From the NCBI RefSeq assembly GCF_003056345.1, contig NZ_PYWB01000001.1:62001-126000 (forward strand): 64,000 bases of DNA. The letters run 5' to 3'. The notes under the pieces were generated by a model that worked only from the letters and a program-made list of their open reading frames with translations, ran no database searches and was not told the origin of the DNA. Positions 41,201-49,816 of the stretch are shown piece after piece. Origin of the DNA: Devosia submarina (GTDB taxonomy: Bacteria; Pseudomonadota; Alphaproteobacteria; Rhizobiales; Devosiaceae). Both the position numbers and the translations under genes were made by a program. Position 1 is the stretch's first letter. Every line of letters begins with the position of its first letter.

Positions 41201-44200
41201 CATGGTCGCGCGGGCTACGACGCCCTGGCAGCCGGCCTCACCGCAGATCAGTTCACCCCCGATCGTATCGTCTACCTGACGCTTCTAACCCACAAATCGG
41301 GCTTCCGCCCCGGCTCGAGCTTCTTCAACCGCATGCAGGAAAACGGCTTCCACGGCCTCGTCCACCTGATGCAGGCCCTTTCCGAAGCGAGTTTCCCAGC
41401 AGAGATGCACATCACCGTGGTCACCAATGGGGCCCAGCAGGTGGACGGCGAAGGCCTGACCTTTCCGCAGAAGGCCACTGTAGAAGGGCCGTCGCTCCTT
41501 ATCCCGCGCGAGTTCGAAGGCACCACCCTGCGTCTGATCGACGTGGAACTTGAGACCCACGCGCCAGAAACAACGTCCAGACCACCCATTTTCGGCAAAA
41601 CCGGGAAGACCTTAACCAGCACCCCGCAGGCAATCCTGGACATCTTGGGCGAGGAACTGGCCGCCGAACCAGGTTCCGAGATCGTCGCCTGGCGGGGCAC
41701 CAGCCGGTGGTCACGCACGCATGTCCCCCTGCCGCTTGCTGCGCCTCAAGATCGGGATAGTTTATTCCGCCACAACGGCATCTATCTGCTGACCGGTGGC
41801 CTGGGCGATCTTGCGCTCACCTTCGCGCGCCAACTTGCTTGTTCGAAAAAGGCCAGGATCGCGCTTCTGGCACGCACTCCGCTCCCGGCGCGGGAGCTCT
41901 GGCCGTCGCTCCTGCGCGTTCTACCAGCCTCCGACCGGCGCTACACCGCCATCTCTGCCATCCAGGCCATGGAGCAGGAAGGCGCCGAAGTTTTGGTGCT
42001 CCGTGGCGATGTTACCAACCCGCTCGAGGTCAAGAACGCCATCGACCAGATCAAGGGCAAATGGGGTGGTCTGACCGGCGTGTTACACACCGCCGGCACG
42101 GTCGATGACGCACCGCTTCTCGCCAAGACGGTCGATTCAGCCGAACTCGTCCTGGCTCCCAAAGTGTTGGGCACAATGGTGCTCGCCGAGGCCTTGGCCG
42201 ATCAGCCTATTGAACTTCTGGTCCTGTTCTCGTCAACCAGTAGCGATATCGCTCCGGCTGGCCAGGTCGACTATGTCGCTGCGAACGCCTTTCTCAATGC
42301 CTTTGCTGAAGCCGAATCCGCGCGCGCCGACCGCAAGACAATTGCCGTGCATTGGGGTATCTGGAACCAAATCGGCATGGCATCCCGCAGCATTGCAGAA
42401 GTCAGCGAAGCAACCAAGCTGATCCGGCCTGCGCAAGGTCCCTTCTTCCAGCGCTGGATCGACGAGGGCGACGGAACGCGTTGGCTGGAGGCAGACATAA
42501 GCGCCGCCGGCAATTGGCTGTTCGACGAACACCGGCTGGCAATTGGCGAGGCCTTGATGCCGGGCACAGGCTATATCGAACTAATCGGCCAAGCCATGCG
42601 CGAGGCCGAACTTCCAAATTTTGCTATCGAGGATCTTCAATTCCGCACCCCCATGTTCGCCCCAGAAGGGACCAGCGTCTCGGTGCGCCTGCGCATTGAT
42701 TACGCCGCGGACGGCTATGAGGTCACGGTAGCGGCCAAAATCAACGAAGCTGTCACTGTCCATGCCGTGGCAAGGCTTGCGTCGATGCGGCCAATCCCAG
42801 CAAACATCGATATTGGCCAAATTGAACGCCGTTGCCGCTTGCGCAGCGCTGTTGCCCAAGCTGGCGAGGCGCTGAAATCTGCTCAGGAAGATCACCTGCA
42901 GTTCGGCCCGCGATGGAAGGTTTTGCGCAATCAGCAATATGGCACTGACGAGGCCTTCGCCCGCCTTGCACTGCTCGACAGCTTTGCTGGAGATCTTCAG
43001 CAAGGCTATAAAGCCCATCCTGGCCTTCTCGATATTGCCACGGGATTTGCGATGGATATTATTCCCGGCTATCGCGACTCAAACAGCCTTTGGGCGCCGG
43101 CATCCTACGGCCGGATCACTCAGCTTCATGCCTTGCCAGCTAGCATTGTCAGCTGGGTACGGCTAGCCGACAGCGCTGCTTTTGGCGACGGCTTTGCCAG
43201 CTTTGACGTCACCATCGCAACCCCAGATGGCAAGGTTTTGCTGGTCGTCGAAAACCTCCTGCTCAAACGTCTCACAACGGGGCATAGCCTCGCACCTAGC
43301 TGGTCACCTCTGCACATGAAGGTGTCCCGCGGGGCAGGTCTTCAACAATTGGCCAAGCGCGTGCGCCAAGGCATCATGCCGCATGAAGCTCTTGCCGTAT
43401 TGGAGCGAGCGCTTGCCACGGGCGCCACTCAGCCGATTGTCAGCTCGATGGATCTCCGAGAGCTCATGCGAGACGCTTCCGTAAGATCGGCTAGGTCCAA
43501 GCAGTCCGAGCAGGTTTCCAGCCGGTCGGCCGATATGGACAGCGCTTTTGTCGCTCCCAGGTCCGCAACAGAACTGCGGATAGCCGAGTTCTGGCGAGAA
43601 TTGCTGGGCGTCGACCACATTGGTGTCGACGACAATTTCTTCGATCTTGGCGGTCATTCCTTGGTCGCCGTCAGGCTCTTCCGCTCTATCCGGAAGGAGT
43701 TCGGCATAGATCTGCCTATTTCTACCCTTTTCGAAGCGCCGACGATCGCGCTCCTTGCCAAGCTATTGCCGGAAGGAGGAGAGGACGAAGGTGCCGTACA
43801 GCGGTTCGATAGCGCAGCTCAGGGCGAGCTGGTCCACCGCGTAGCGATGCATATTCCAGCGGACACCAGCGCTACGCCACTTTTCATTTGCGCGGGTATG
43901 TTCGGCAATGTGCTCAACCTTCGCCAATTGGCTCGGCAGATAGGCGTGCAGCGGCCGGTTTATGGCCTGCAGGCCCGTGGCATTTATGGCGACGCGCCGC
44001 CGCATGAAACCTTCGAGGAAGCGGCCGCGAGCTGCATCTCGGAGATGCGCGCCATTCAACCGGAGGGCCCGTACCTTCTTGCCGGCTTTTCTGGCGGTGG
44101 TCTGGTTGCCTATGAAATGGCTCAGCAATTGCAAGGGCAGGGTGAGGCGGTCGATCAACTCGTCCTGCTGGACACGCCTTTGCCCACCCAGCCGGAGCTT

Positions 44201-44677
44201 TCAAAGCTCGATCGCCTCAGCATGAAGTTGCAGGATATGCGTGGTGAAGGCATCCACTTCGTTGCTCGCTGGCTTGCCAATCGCGCCGCCTGGAACGAAG
44301 AAAAGCGCAAGAAACAGGAAGGGATGAATGCCGCCACGGGTGCGGATCGCCTCAACAACGAAGCAGTTGAAGCGGCATTCCGCCGTGCTCTGGGGCGCTA
44401 TAATGTTCACCCTTATGCCGGGGAGGTAACGCTGTTCCGCCCGGAGCCGAAAATTCAGTACCGCCTGTCCGATGGCCGCCGGCTCATGCCTGGGCGTACT
44501 TTGTTCTTTGAAGACAATGGCTGGTCTCCCTTCGTTGCCAGGCTCAAGACGGTCGTCGTGCCTGGCGACCACGACAGCATGGTGCTCGACCCCAACGTTC
44601 GCGTCCTGAGCAACCACCTTCGCCGGCTGCTTGCCGCCAGCGACGCGCGCGAATACAGGCGCGAGGCGGCGGAGTAG
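38285..44677 (+). CDS. Type I modular polyketide synthase, KS-AT-KR-DH-ACP-TE
   Basis: A 2130-residue single-module PKS with every active site intact. KS: Cys183 in QTACSSSLA, His319 in ECHGTGTYLGDP, His359 in SNIGHLDTA. AT: Ser627 in VGHSMGENAA. KR: about 1165-1380 with LLTGGLGDLALTFA and the Ser/Tyr/Asn set in SSTSSDIAPAGQVDYVAANA. DH: His1416 in HRLAIGEALMPGTGY and Asp1583 in HPGLLDIA. ACP: Ser1792 in DLGGHSLVAV. TE: Ser1936 in GFSGGG, His2096 in PGDHDSM. DH follows KR, an unusual order. No ER domain is present, so one round would give an alpha,beta-unsaturated or hydroxyl product released by the TE. I chose ATG 38285 just before the KS; the frame opens at TTG 38207. It probably works with the NRPS. 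Confidence 0.93.
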   Translation: MLDASHISPNDIAIVGMALRVPGANNVDAFWSNLVAGVESIRDLTAEELQAAERAGDPVRESNYVKRTADLGDMEYFDPDFFGLSPKEAAIMDPQHRHFLECAWEALEDAGRMPERQNGPVGVFAASGMGSYFYFNVCSDRELVDQTGMFLLRHTGNDKDFLSTRVSFSLDLRGPSVNVQTACSSSLAAVHLAVQSLLSGECDMALAGGVTIEQPHRHGYVAQEGEILSPDGHCRAFDHRAAGTVFGSGVGVVVLRRLSDALADGDLIHAVIKSTAINNDGGSKSGYLAPSVTGQAEAAIEAQGLAGISPDTIGYVECHGTGTYLGDPIEIQALTEAFRLGTDRRNFCRIGSVKSNIGHLDTAAGVVSLIKAALTVKHGKIPPTLGFEKPNPSIDFASSPFEVNSLLTEWPDVLGPRRAGINSLGVGGTNAHIIVEQPPIAQSTAKKGEENNLLLLSAKSRKALEAAQTRLGEFIRDNPDVSLADIAHTLLHGRKAFEHRAAIAVRNQKDAVKALLAGDAKIPTHTALENPTGAVFLFPGGGAQHHGMARNLYRSDPDFRRTVDEGISYLPPNAATELRAAWLDAPSPDPRLSRPSIQLPAILITEIANARWWLARGIKPKALVGHSMGENAAACIAGVFSFRDAVELVRLRGELFETLAPGGMLSVPVDEAALRQMLPTELDIASVNAPNLCVVSGPDQHLDRFSELLKAKGIEANRITINVAAHSRMLEPILAPFRAFLAGLRLNPPSMRIISNVTGDALSPADATSPEYWVRHLRSTVHFAQGLGGLSGDPKLVYIEVGPSRALSSLAKAQGNIEPNRVINSLPHPDEKVDDQLYCLTALARAWAVGLPVPADKLLLAEGQKVQLPTYPFQHRKFFIERQHVVATGEAPLLRLDDMEAWGYRPVWRRSVPDLVAGGRPVKHNWLIFLDDGDTGQRLATQLRAGGDRVVTVAAGDGYARRDTESHVICPEHGRAGYDALAAGLTADQFTPDRIVYLTLLTHKSGFRPGSSFFNRMQENGFHGLVHLMQALSEASFPAEMHITVVTNGAQQVDGEGLTFPQKATVEGPSLLIPREFEGTTLRLIDVELETHAPETTSRPPIFGKTGKTLTSTPQAILDILGEELAAEPGSEIVAWRGTSRWSRTHVPLPLAAPQDRDSLFRHNGIYLLTGGLGDLALTFARQLACSKKARIALLARTPLPARELWPSLLRVLPASDRRYTAISAIQAMEQEGAEVLVLRGDVTNPLEVKNAIDQIKGKWGGLTGVLHTAGTVDDAPLLAKTVDSAELVLAPKVLGTMVLAEALADQPIELLVLFSSTSSDIAPAGQVDYVAANAFLNAFAEAESARADRKTIAVHWGIWNQIGMASRSIAEVSEATKLIRPAQGPFFQRWIDEGDGTRWLEADISAAGNWLFDEHRLAIGEALMPGTGYIELIGQAMREAELPNFAIEDLQFRTPMFAPEGTSVSVRLRIDYAADGYEVTVAAKINEAVTVHAVARLASMRPIPANIDIGQIERRCRLRSAVAQAGEALKSAQEDHLQFGPRWKVLRNQQYGTDEAFARLALLDSFAGDLQQGYKAHPGLLDIATGFAMDIIPGYRDSNSLWAPASYGRITQLHALPASIVSWVRLADSAAFGDGFASFDVTIATPDGKVLLVVENLLLKRLTTGHSLAPSWSPLHMKVSRGAGLQQLAKRVRQGIMPHEALAVLERALATGATQPIVSSMDLRELMRDASVRSARSKQSEQVSSRSADMDSAFVAPRSATELRIAEFWRELLGVDHIGVDDNFFDLGGHSLVAVRLFRSIRKEFGIDLPISTLFEAPTIALLAKLLPEGGEDEGAVQRFDSAAQGELVHRVAMHIPADTSATPLFICAGMFGNVLNLRQLARQIGVQRPVYGLQARGIYGDAPPHETFEEAAASCISEMRAIQPEGPYLLAGFSGGGLVAYEMAQQLQGQGEAVDQLVLLDTPLPTQPELSKLDRLSMKLQDMRGEGIHFVARWLANRAAWNEEKRKKQEGMNAATGADRLNNEAVEAAFRRALGRYNVHPYAGEVTLFRPEPKIQYRLSDGRRLMPGRTLFFEDNGWSPFVARLKTVVVPGDHDSMVLDPNVRVLSNHLRRLLAASDAREYRREAAE

Positions 44678-44684
44678 AAGGAGC

Positions 44685-44702
44685 AATCCTGACCTCAGGA
44701 TT
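44685..44702. terminator. Hairpin between convergent PKS and decarboxylase genes
   Basis: AATCCTGA and TCAGGATT are perfect complements separated by two bases (effectively a 7-bp stem with a 4-base loop). It lies in the 33-bp space between the PKS stop and the decarboxylase stop. It could serve as a bidirectional terminator, but neither side has a clear T-run. Confidence 0.4.
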
Positions 44703-44710
44703 ATCTCGGT

Positions 44711-45940
44711 CTATGTCGTCCAGGGAGTGGCGTCGGAAATCCGGTCCCCTTCCGCAATGAGTTCCCGGGGATAGGGATGGCCAATGAAGTTCATGGGACT
44801 GGCTGTGGGGCCATAGGCGCCGCTTGAATGTACTGCGATGATGTCGCCGGGCGCGAGACTTGGTAATTCGGCGCCTGCTGCCAACCTGTCAATCGATGTG
44901 CAAAGCGGTCCGTGCAAATCGTACTTCGCGCAAGGCTCGCCACCATCCACGCGGTGAAGCATGTAATTGCGTCGCAGGACCATTCCGAACTGACCTGTTG
45001 CGGCGAGGTGTGCGTTCATGCCTCCATCGCAAAGTGCGATCTGAGCGCCTCGCGAGGGCTTGATCCTGAGGACCCGAGCAAGAAAGACACCCGCTTCACC
45101 GACAAGGTGTCTGCCTAGTTCAAGCAAAAATTCGGTGTCAGCAAAGCGGCTCTCCTGCCGAAACTGTTCGAGATCTTCAGCAATCTGAGCAGCGACCTCC
45201 GCAGTGTTCAATGGAACGTCACCCACGTGGTGCGGGATGCCCAAGCCGGAGCCAAAGACAAGACGCTCAGGCTCAAGGTCGATGAGGTCACAGAAGCGAC
45301 GAAACTGCGCCAGGAAGATGCGCCAGTTCTCGACGACTGCCGCAGACTTCAGGGACTGGGTGCCTGAATAGATATGAAAGCCAACGATGTGCAGGTGCTG
45401 CATCGACGCAATTTGCGGAAGAGCCTCTAGGGCCTCCTCGACGTCAATGCCAAAAGGGCTGGGTCGTCCTGCCATGTGGTCGCCGAAGCCCTTAGGCACG
45501 TGGTCTGGTGCCAGCCGTACAAGAACGCGCTGCCTAACCCTGGCAACACCTGCGATTGTGTTTGCTGCCTCTGCCTCGGCAACACTTTCCAGCACCAGTT
45601 CCCCGATACCGACGGCTATGGCTTCCTCAAGCTCTGCGACCCGTTTGGCAGGACCAGTGAAGCTCAACGCCGCTGCCGGCCAGCCGGCCCTTATGGCTCG
45701 GCGCACCTCACCTATTGAGGAAACGTCAAGATAGGGAACCCGCCCTCTTAGCCAAGCAAGCAAGGCGGGATTGGGATTGGCTTTGACGGCATAGCTCAAG
45801 CGGAACCATTGACCGAAGTTCTGTTCCAACTCGGCCAGCCGCAAGCCAATGCGATCGACGACATAGAGATATGAGGGGGTGCCAAATTGCTCTGCCGCTT
45901 GCCCAAGTAGCGGATCGAGATCAGGCCAAGGTTGCAGCAT
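44711..45940 (-). CDS. PLP-dependent decarboxylase, exosortase-EPS-locus type (DAP/ornithine decarboxylase group)
   Basis: A 409-residue fold-III decarboxylase. The PLP lysine lies in RLSYAVKANPNPALL, the His stacking region in VGFHIYSGTQSLKSA, the Gly-rich phosphate site in FGSGLGIPHHVGD, the catalytic Cys motif in DLHGPLCTSIDRL and the terminal tyrosine motif in SSGAYGPTASPMNF. All are intact. Its co-occurrence with an acyl ligase and a free ACP matches the decarboxylase of exosortase-A-type EPS loci, whose substrate is unproven. The ATG at 45940 lies inside the ACP gene (20-bp overlap), so it is coupled. It probably decarboxylates an amino acid, perhaps while held on the ACP. Confidence 0.9.
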   Translation of the reverse strand: MLQPWPDLDPLLGQAAEQFGTPSYLYVVDRIGLRLAELEQNFGQWFRLSYAVKANPNPALLAWLRGRVPYLDVSSIGEVRRAIRAGWPAAALSFTGPAKRVAELEEAIAVGIGELVLESVAEAEAANTIAGVARVRQRVLVRLAPDHVPKGFGDHMAGRPSPFGIDVEEALEALPQIASMQHLHIVGFHIYSGTQSLKSAAVVENWRIFLAQFRRFCDLIDLEPERLVFGSGLGIPHHVGDVPLNTAEVAAQIAEDLEQFRQESRFADTEFLLELGRHLVGEAGVFLARVLRIKPSRGAQIALCDGGMNAHLAATGQFGMVLRRNYMLHRVDGGEPCAKYDLHGPLCTSIDRLAAGAELPSLAPGDIIAVHSSGAYGPTASPMNFIGHPYPRELIAEGDRISDATPWTT

Positions 45941-46169
45941 AGGCAACTATCCGGGCGGGCGTATCGAAATTGTCGAGGGTGACATCGGCTGGCCGCACTT
46001 CCGCGCCAGAGCGTTGCTCGATGAACAGGATCAAGTTCATCATCGAGACGGAGTCCAGCAAGCCCGTTGAAAACAGGGCGCTATCTTCCTTCAAAGCCTC
46101 GTCGATGGAAAGGTCGTTCTGCAAATAGTCGAGTACGTCATGTGTAGTGAAAGATGCCGTCGAGTACAT
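45921..46169 (-). CDS. Discrete acyl/peptidyl carrier protein
   Basis: An 82-residue carrier protein starting at ATG 46169. Ser39 in TGLLDSVSMMNLILFIE is the phosphopantetheine attachment site, and the remaining helices (RSGAEVRPADVTLDNFDTPA) fit the PCP/ACP fold. It lies 14 bp after the acyl-ligase gene and overlaps the decarboxylase start, so the three are one operon. The ligase probably loads it; the PPTase at 24269 could activate it. Confidence 0.88.
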   Translation of the reverse strand: MYSTASFTTHDVLDYLQNDLSIDEALKEDSALFSTGLLDSVSMMNLILFIEQRSGAEVRPADVTLDNFDTPARIVAYAATLA

Positions 46170-46183
46170 TTTTGCGCCTTTGA

Positions 46184-47788
46184 TCAGTTCACTGTTGCAA
46201 TGTCGCCGCTGCCGCAGGCGGCGATGACGCCCGGGCGATCGAGCTTGCCGCTGGAGATGCGTGGCATGCTGCCTGGCCAAAGAAAAATGCGCGAAGGAAG
46301 CATGTAGCTTGGCATTGTTTGCCTAAACGCTGCCTGCAACGCCATGGGATCTCCGCCATTGTTCATGGTGCAGGCCAAGTGGATGGTTTGCCCCCGGTCA
46401 GGATCCTCTCTGCCGAAGGCTATGCATTCCTGGATAAGGCCTGTGCGAGCAGCGGCGTCCTCAACTTCAGTGGGGCTAACGCGGAACCCCATGGTCTTGA
46501 TCATCGTGTCCATGCGGCCGACGAACCAAAGATCCCCATCGGCATCGACCTCCACGAGATCGCCTGACCATACGACGGGTTCATTGCCTATTTCTGCTGC
46601 CAACTCCGGACAGGGCCGAATGCGGGCGGCGGTCTCTTCTGGGCGTTCCCAATAGCCGAGGGAAATCAGTGGACCGACATGCACAAGCTCGCCTTGCTCC
46701 CCCGGCTTAGCTCGTCCTTTCCCAGCCTGAACGGCAAAGACCTTTGCATAGGGCACAGCCTGACCGATGGACCCCATCTTGGCCACGAACTTATCCGGCG
46801 CGAGGTAAGTGGACCGGAAGGCCTCGGTCAGCCCGTACATCAGGAATATCTTGGAGCCCGGAAACACCTTGGGCATAGCCCTCAGTATGTCCGGTGAAAT
46901 CTTGCCACCCGTGTTTGTAATGCGCCGCAACGCGGGCAATTCAGTCGGAGCGTCCATCAGATAACGCACGATGATCGACCACAGCGGGGGCACGCCCGCT
47001 ATCCCGGTGACTGCGTGGCGTTTCGCAGAAGCTATGATCTCCGCAGCTAAAATTACCGGCTGGTGCACAACAGTGCCGCCCACTAGCAGCATGGTTGTGA
47101 GCTGATTGAGGCCAGCATCAAAGCTGTAGGGTAGTATTGAAAGGAGCTTATCGCTCTCATTCAGCTCCAAATATTCGGTAACGGAGAGTGCTCCAATACG
47201 AATATTGCGATGGGTGAGCATGACACCCTTGGGTGTTCCAGTCGATCCGGAGGTGTAAATCACCGCAGCCAGCGCGGTTGACTCGACTCGGAAAGGCGAG
47301 AATGCCTCCGAAACCTGCATGCCTGGCGCCCATTGGGAAAACCGTTCATCTGGTTGTTGGACAGAAACGGATCCGCGCACAACCACATGTTCTAAAGTGG
47401 GTGGAAGATCGAGCGCCGGCAACGATCGAGCGACCGAAGCGGGCATGATCGCTGCGCGTGCCCGGCAATCGGCTGCAACATAGAGGAGTTGATCGGCTGT
47501 CCACTGATGATGGACGTTGACGACAACCGCACCGAGGCGCCAAACCGCAAGCATGGCGGTAACTTCGTCGATGCTCTTGCGGAAGTGGACAAGGACCCGA
47601 TCACCGGCGCGAACTCCTAAATGGCTGAGGCGCGCCGCGAGGACATCTACATCTCGCGCCAGCTCGCCATAGGTTACCGATTGGTCGGGATCAACAAGGC
47701 ATGTTTTGTCGGCGTGTTGGGGCAGGTTCGCCCACAACAGCTCCCACATGGGCGCATCCGCGCCGGGTATCGAAACTTGAGCGTTCAT
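46184..47788 (-). CDS. AMP-forming acyl-CoA/acyl-ACP ligase, exosortase-EPS-locus type
   Basis: A 534-residue member of the adenylating ligase superfamily. The P-loop is AVIYTSGSTGTPKGVMLTHR, A5 is FLMYGLTEAFRSTYL, the TGD-like block is VWSGDLVEVDADGDLWFVGR, and the C-terminal lysine loop is SSGKLDRPGV. The N-terminal half resembles free-standing amino-acid or fatty-acid activating enzymes. Its position before the free ACP and PLP decarboxylase reproduces the ligase-ACP-decarboxylase cassette of exosortase-A EPS loci. It probably adenylates an amino or fatty acid and loads the ACP. The start codon overlaps the acetyltransferase stop (ATGA). Confidence 0.9.
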   Translation of the reverse strand: MNAQVSIPGADAPMWELLWANLPQHADKTCLVDPDQSVTYGELARDVDVLAARLSHLGVRAGDRVLVHFRKSIDEVTAMLAVWRLGAVVVNVHHQWTADQLLYVAADCRARAAIMPASVARSLPALDLPPTLEHVVVRGSVSVQQPDERFSQWAPGMQVSEAFSPFRVESTALAAVIYTSGSTGTPKGVMLTHRNIRIGALSVTEYLELNESDKLLSILPYSFDAGLNQLTTMLLVGGTVVHQPVILAAEIIASAKRHAVTGIAGVPPLWSIIVRYLMDAPTELPALRRITNTGGKISPDILRAMPKVFPGSKIFLMYGLTEAFRSTYLAPDKFVAKMGSIGQAVPYAKVFAVQAGKGRAKPGEQGELVHVGPLISLGYWERPEETAARIRPCPELAAEIGNEPVVWSGDLVEVDADGDLWFVGRMDTMIKTMGFRVSPTEVEDAAARTGLIQECIAFGREDPDRGQTIHLACTMNNGGDPMALQAAFRQTMPSYMLPSRIFLWPGSMPRISSGKLDRPGVIAACGSGDIATVN

Positions 47789-48318
47789 CTGACAAGAGCG
47801 TCCCCAGCAAAATTGCCTGCAGGCAGGCGAGGGTAGATTTTTGCAGGCGACCCGACGGCCACCGAATCTGCTGGCACATCTGTGGTAACGGCGGTGTTGG
47901 CAGCTATGCGCACCCGGTCCCCAATCCTGATCTTGCCCAGAACGGTTGAGTTCACCCCGATGAAAACATCATTGCCAATAACAGGAGCGCCTGAACCCAT
48001 ATTCGTTCCAATCGTGACGTTGTGCATCACGCCGACGCGGTCGCCGATGATTGTGCTGGGGTGAATAGAAAGGGATCCCTCGGCATGGATGATATGGAAG
48101 TCCCTTCCGATGGTTGTTTGGGGCGGTATCCAGATCTTGGTCACGTTGAGAACGAGGAGCTTCAGAAGGCCATAAAGTAAATTGGCGGCTTTCCTTATGA
48201 AGTGGTGCTTTCTGCTGTTCGCCCACTTTCCGTATCGGAAAATTAAAAGGGAAATGAAGGCGGGATCTGTTACGGAACTTCCGTGGCGAACATAGTCCCT
48301 GCGCAATTCTTCCAACAT
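47785..48318 (-). CDS. Serine-acetyltransferase-like hexapeptide acetyltransferase
   Basis: A 177-residue protein with left-handed beta-helix repeats: TTIGRDFHIIHAEGSLSIHP, TIIGDRVGVMHNVTIG, GSGAPVIGNDVFIGVNSTVL and DRVRIAANTAVTTDVPADSV. The overall form matches CysE/colanic-acid-type acetyltransferases, with His of the HNVTIG block as likely catalytic residue. In this setting it probably acetylates an EPS sugar or the amine made by the decarboxylase; which of the two is unknown. It leads the operon acetyltransferase-ligase-ACP-decarboxylase on the minus strand. Confidence 0.85.
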   Translation of the reverse strand: MLEELRRDYVRHGSSVTDPAFISLLIFRYGKWANSRKHHFIRKAANLLYGLLKLLVLNVTKIWIPPQTTIGRDFHIIHAEGSLSIHPSTIIGDRVGVMHNVTIGTNMGSGAPVIGNDVFIGVNSTVLGKIRIGDRVRIAANTAVTTDVPADSVAVGSPAKIYPRLPAGNFAGDALVR

Positions 48319-48439
48319 CGTTTCCGGCCTCGGCGCGGTGGTGATATGGTGACATTAGGCGAGGAGCAGGGGCCTTCAAATAGACCGTTGATTTAGATGA
48401 TCGTGCTTTTTTGAGCCGATACCGATCGAATATTGCAGG

Positions 48440-49516
48440 TCATGGAAGCAGATCGAGCGTAGATTCAACTTCCGCCGGATCTATTTCGAAGCCACCCGCC
48501 GTGCCTTTGCCGATAACCAAGGCGAAGTTCAGCCCCAGCCTGTCCGTCATCAACTTCATGGCGGCTGTGACTCTGTCCGGCGGGAACAAGGCCAGCATGG
48601 TTCCGCCAGGCGGCATCACAGTCAATGCGTGGGTCAGCTGACTACCCTCGACGCCGATCAGCACACGGGCGCCTGCGCAGGCGCTGACCAGGCTCTCCAC
48701 CGAGTGCTCTTCGGGATGAAGAATACGGATCCCGTGCCGCGCGGCCAATCGTTCGGCGAGACGCTCCTCGTTCATCAGGACACGTGGATCGCCTGTTCGG
48801 CCACGCATGAGAAAGACGCCGCTATGAGCTTCAGGGGCAACCATGCCAGCAAGGAGCCGTTTCCGCCGATCTGCAGCACGGGCTATCTTTCCCGTATTGT
48901 TGGCAAGGTCCTGGAACAGCACAAGCTCATCGAAATGCGCGAACTGTGTTCTCAACGGAGCTATTGACAGCCGATCTTCATAGTCTTTTCTGTGGCCCGA
49001 AGTTTCGAGGCGGATGGTGACAGGTGGGGCGATAGTTTCCGCCAACCGATAAGTCTCACAATCGTCCATCAACCAATTTCCGAAATAGCGCAGGCCAATC
49101 CAGCTGTCATACAAAGCTGCTGATGATATCCGGGGCGGGCGTCTGAGCGCAGGAAAATGCCGTTTTCGCCGCGCGAGGTGGAATGCGGCTGATCCTTTGT
49201 AGAGCACTCCATCGTAGAGCAGTACATCCCGGAAGCGAGCAGCAATCGTCGATCCGACAATATGGCTTGTGCACGTACCTAGCGCATGGAAAGTCGCCTC
49301 CATGTCCCCAAAAACTGTTTCTTCGATCCGATCGAGCTGGCCCGGTAAAAAGGTTGCAGGGGGGAAAGTGCGTTGCTCGTTTGGTGTGAGCGCCCATGTT
49401 TCTGCCGCTGTGCTCCAGAAGTCTGGACGCTGGCCGCGCACCCGAGCGAAGCTGTTGAGCAGTTGGGGAAACAAAGCCCCTCGGGAGCCCGACATCGACA
49501 TTGCCCGGTCACTCAT
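48440..49516 (-). CDS. Glycosyltransferase family 61 (DUF563)-like
   Basis: A 358-residue protein. LYDSWIGLRYFGNWLMDDCE, SGVFLMRGRTGDPRVLMNEE, IRILHPEEHSVESLVSACA and the core GVEGSQLTHALTVMPPGGTM match the GT61 family (capsular and plant xylan transferases). The ATG at 49516 overlaps the stop of the small membrane protein upstream (ATGA), which decides the start; ATG 49525 is the alternative. It probably transfers a pentose or similar sugar onto the EPS unit. Confidence 0.82.
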   Translation of the reverse strand: MSDRAMSMSGSRGALFPQLLNSFARVRGQRPDFWSTAAETWALTPNEQRTFPPATFLPGQLDRIEETVFGDMEATFHALGTCTSHIVGSTIAARFRDVLLYDGVLYKGSAAFHLARRKRHFPALRRPPRISSAALYDSWIGLRYFGNWLMDDCETYRLAETIAPPVTIRLETSGHRKDYEDRLSIAPLRTQFAHFDELVLFQDLANNTGKIARAADRRKRLLAGMVAPEAHSGVFLMRGRTGDPRVLMNEERLAERLAARHGIRILHPEEHSVESLVSACAGARVLIGVEGSQLTHALTVMPPGGTMLALFPPDRVTAAMKLMTDRLGLNFALVIGKGTAGGFEIDPAEVESTLDLLP

Positions 49517-49623
49517 GAGTCGCACGTGTCGCCATGATGCGCGCCGTCGGCTCGGTTAAGGGCTACCCAGAAAATGGCGCAGGCCAAAGCAAGTACGCTG
49601 ACTCCGATCAGAACGATTGTCAT
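49513..49623 (-). CDS. Small single-pass membrane protein, 36 residues
   Basis: Too short for usual gene callers, but GGGGAGG lies seven bases before its ATG at 49623 and its stop overlaps the GT61 start as ATGA. The peptide has a hydrophobic helix (IVLIGVSVLALACAIFWVAL) followed by a polar His/Asp-rich tail. It may anchor or regulate the GT61 or export machinery. A longer open frame upstream of this ATG reads as non-coding. I do not recognise a family. Confidence 0.6.
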   Translation of the reverse strand: MTIVLIGVSVLALACAIFWVALNRADGAHHGDTCDS

Positions 49624-49684
49624 TTTTGACCTCCCCTGGTGAGACAGGATGTGCCTTTGCTCGTGATAGCCAAACTGACTGTTT

Positions 49685-49692
49685 GATCTAGA
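49685..49692. promoter_or_regulatory. GATCTAGA element upstream of the small-protein/GT61 operon
   Basis: The octamer lies about 60 bp before the 49623 start and resembles the CTAGATC half-sites at 51052, 51131 and 51153. A promoter is expected here. The same heptamer also occurs inside coding regions, so specificity is uncertain. Confidence 0.3.
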
Positions 49693-49720
49693 AAGCACCA
49701 AAGCCAAACACCAAGACAAA

Positions 49721-49744
49721 GCCCGGCTTCTTGCGGAGCCGGGC
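49721..49744 (-). terminator. Rho-independent terminator for the 49817-49930 ORF
   Basis: GCCCGGCT and AGCCGGGC form a perfect 8-bp stem with an 8-base loop. Read on the minus strand, the stem is followed by TTTGTCTT, the T-rich tail expected of an intrinsic terminator. It lies about 75 bp after the 37-codon ORF and before the promoter of the small-protein/GT61 operon. Confidence 0.6.
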
Positions 49745-49816
49745 CCGGGTGCCTGAGGGTTATTTGCGGTAACCGGCACCTGCCGGCCAATCTTGCGAAA
49801 ACGCTAATCAGCCGGT

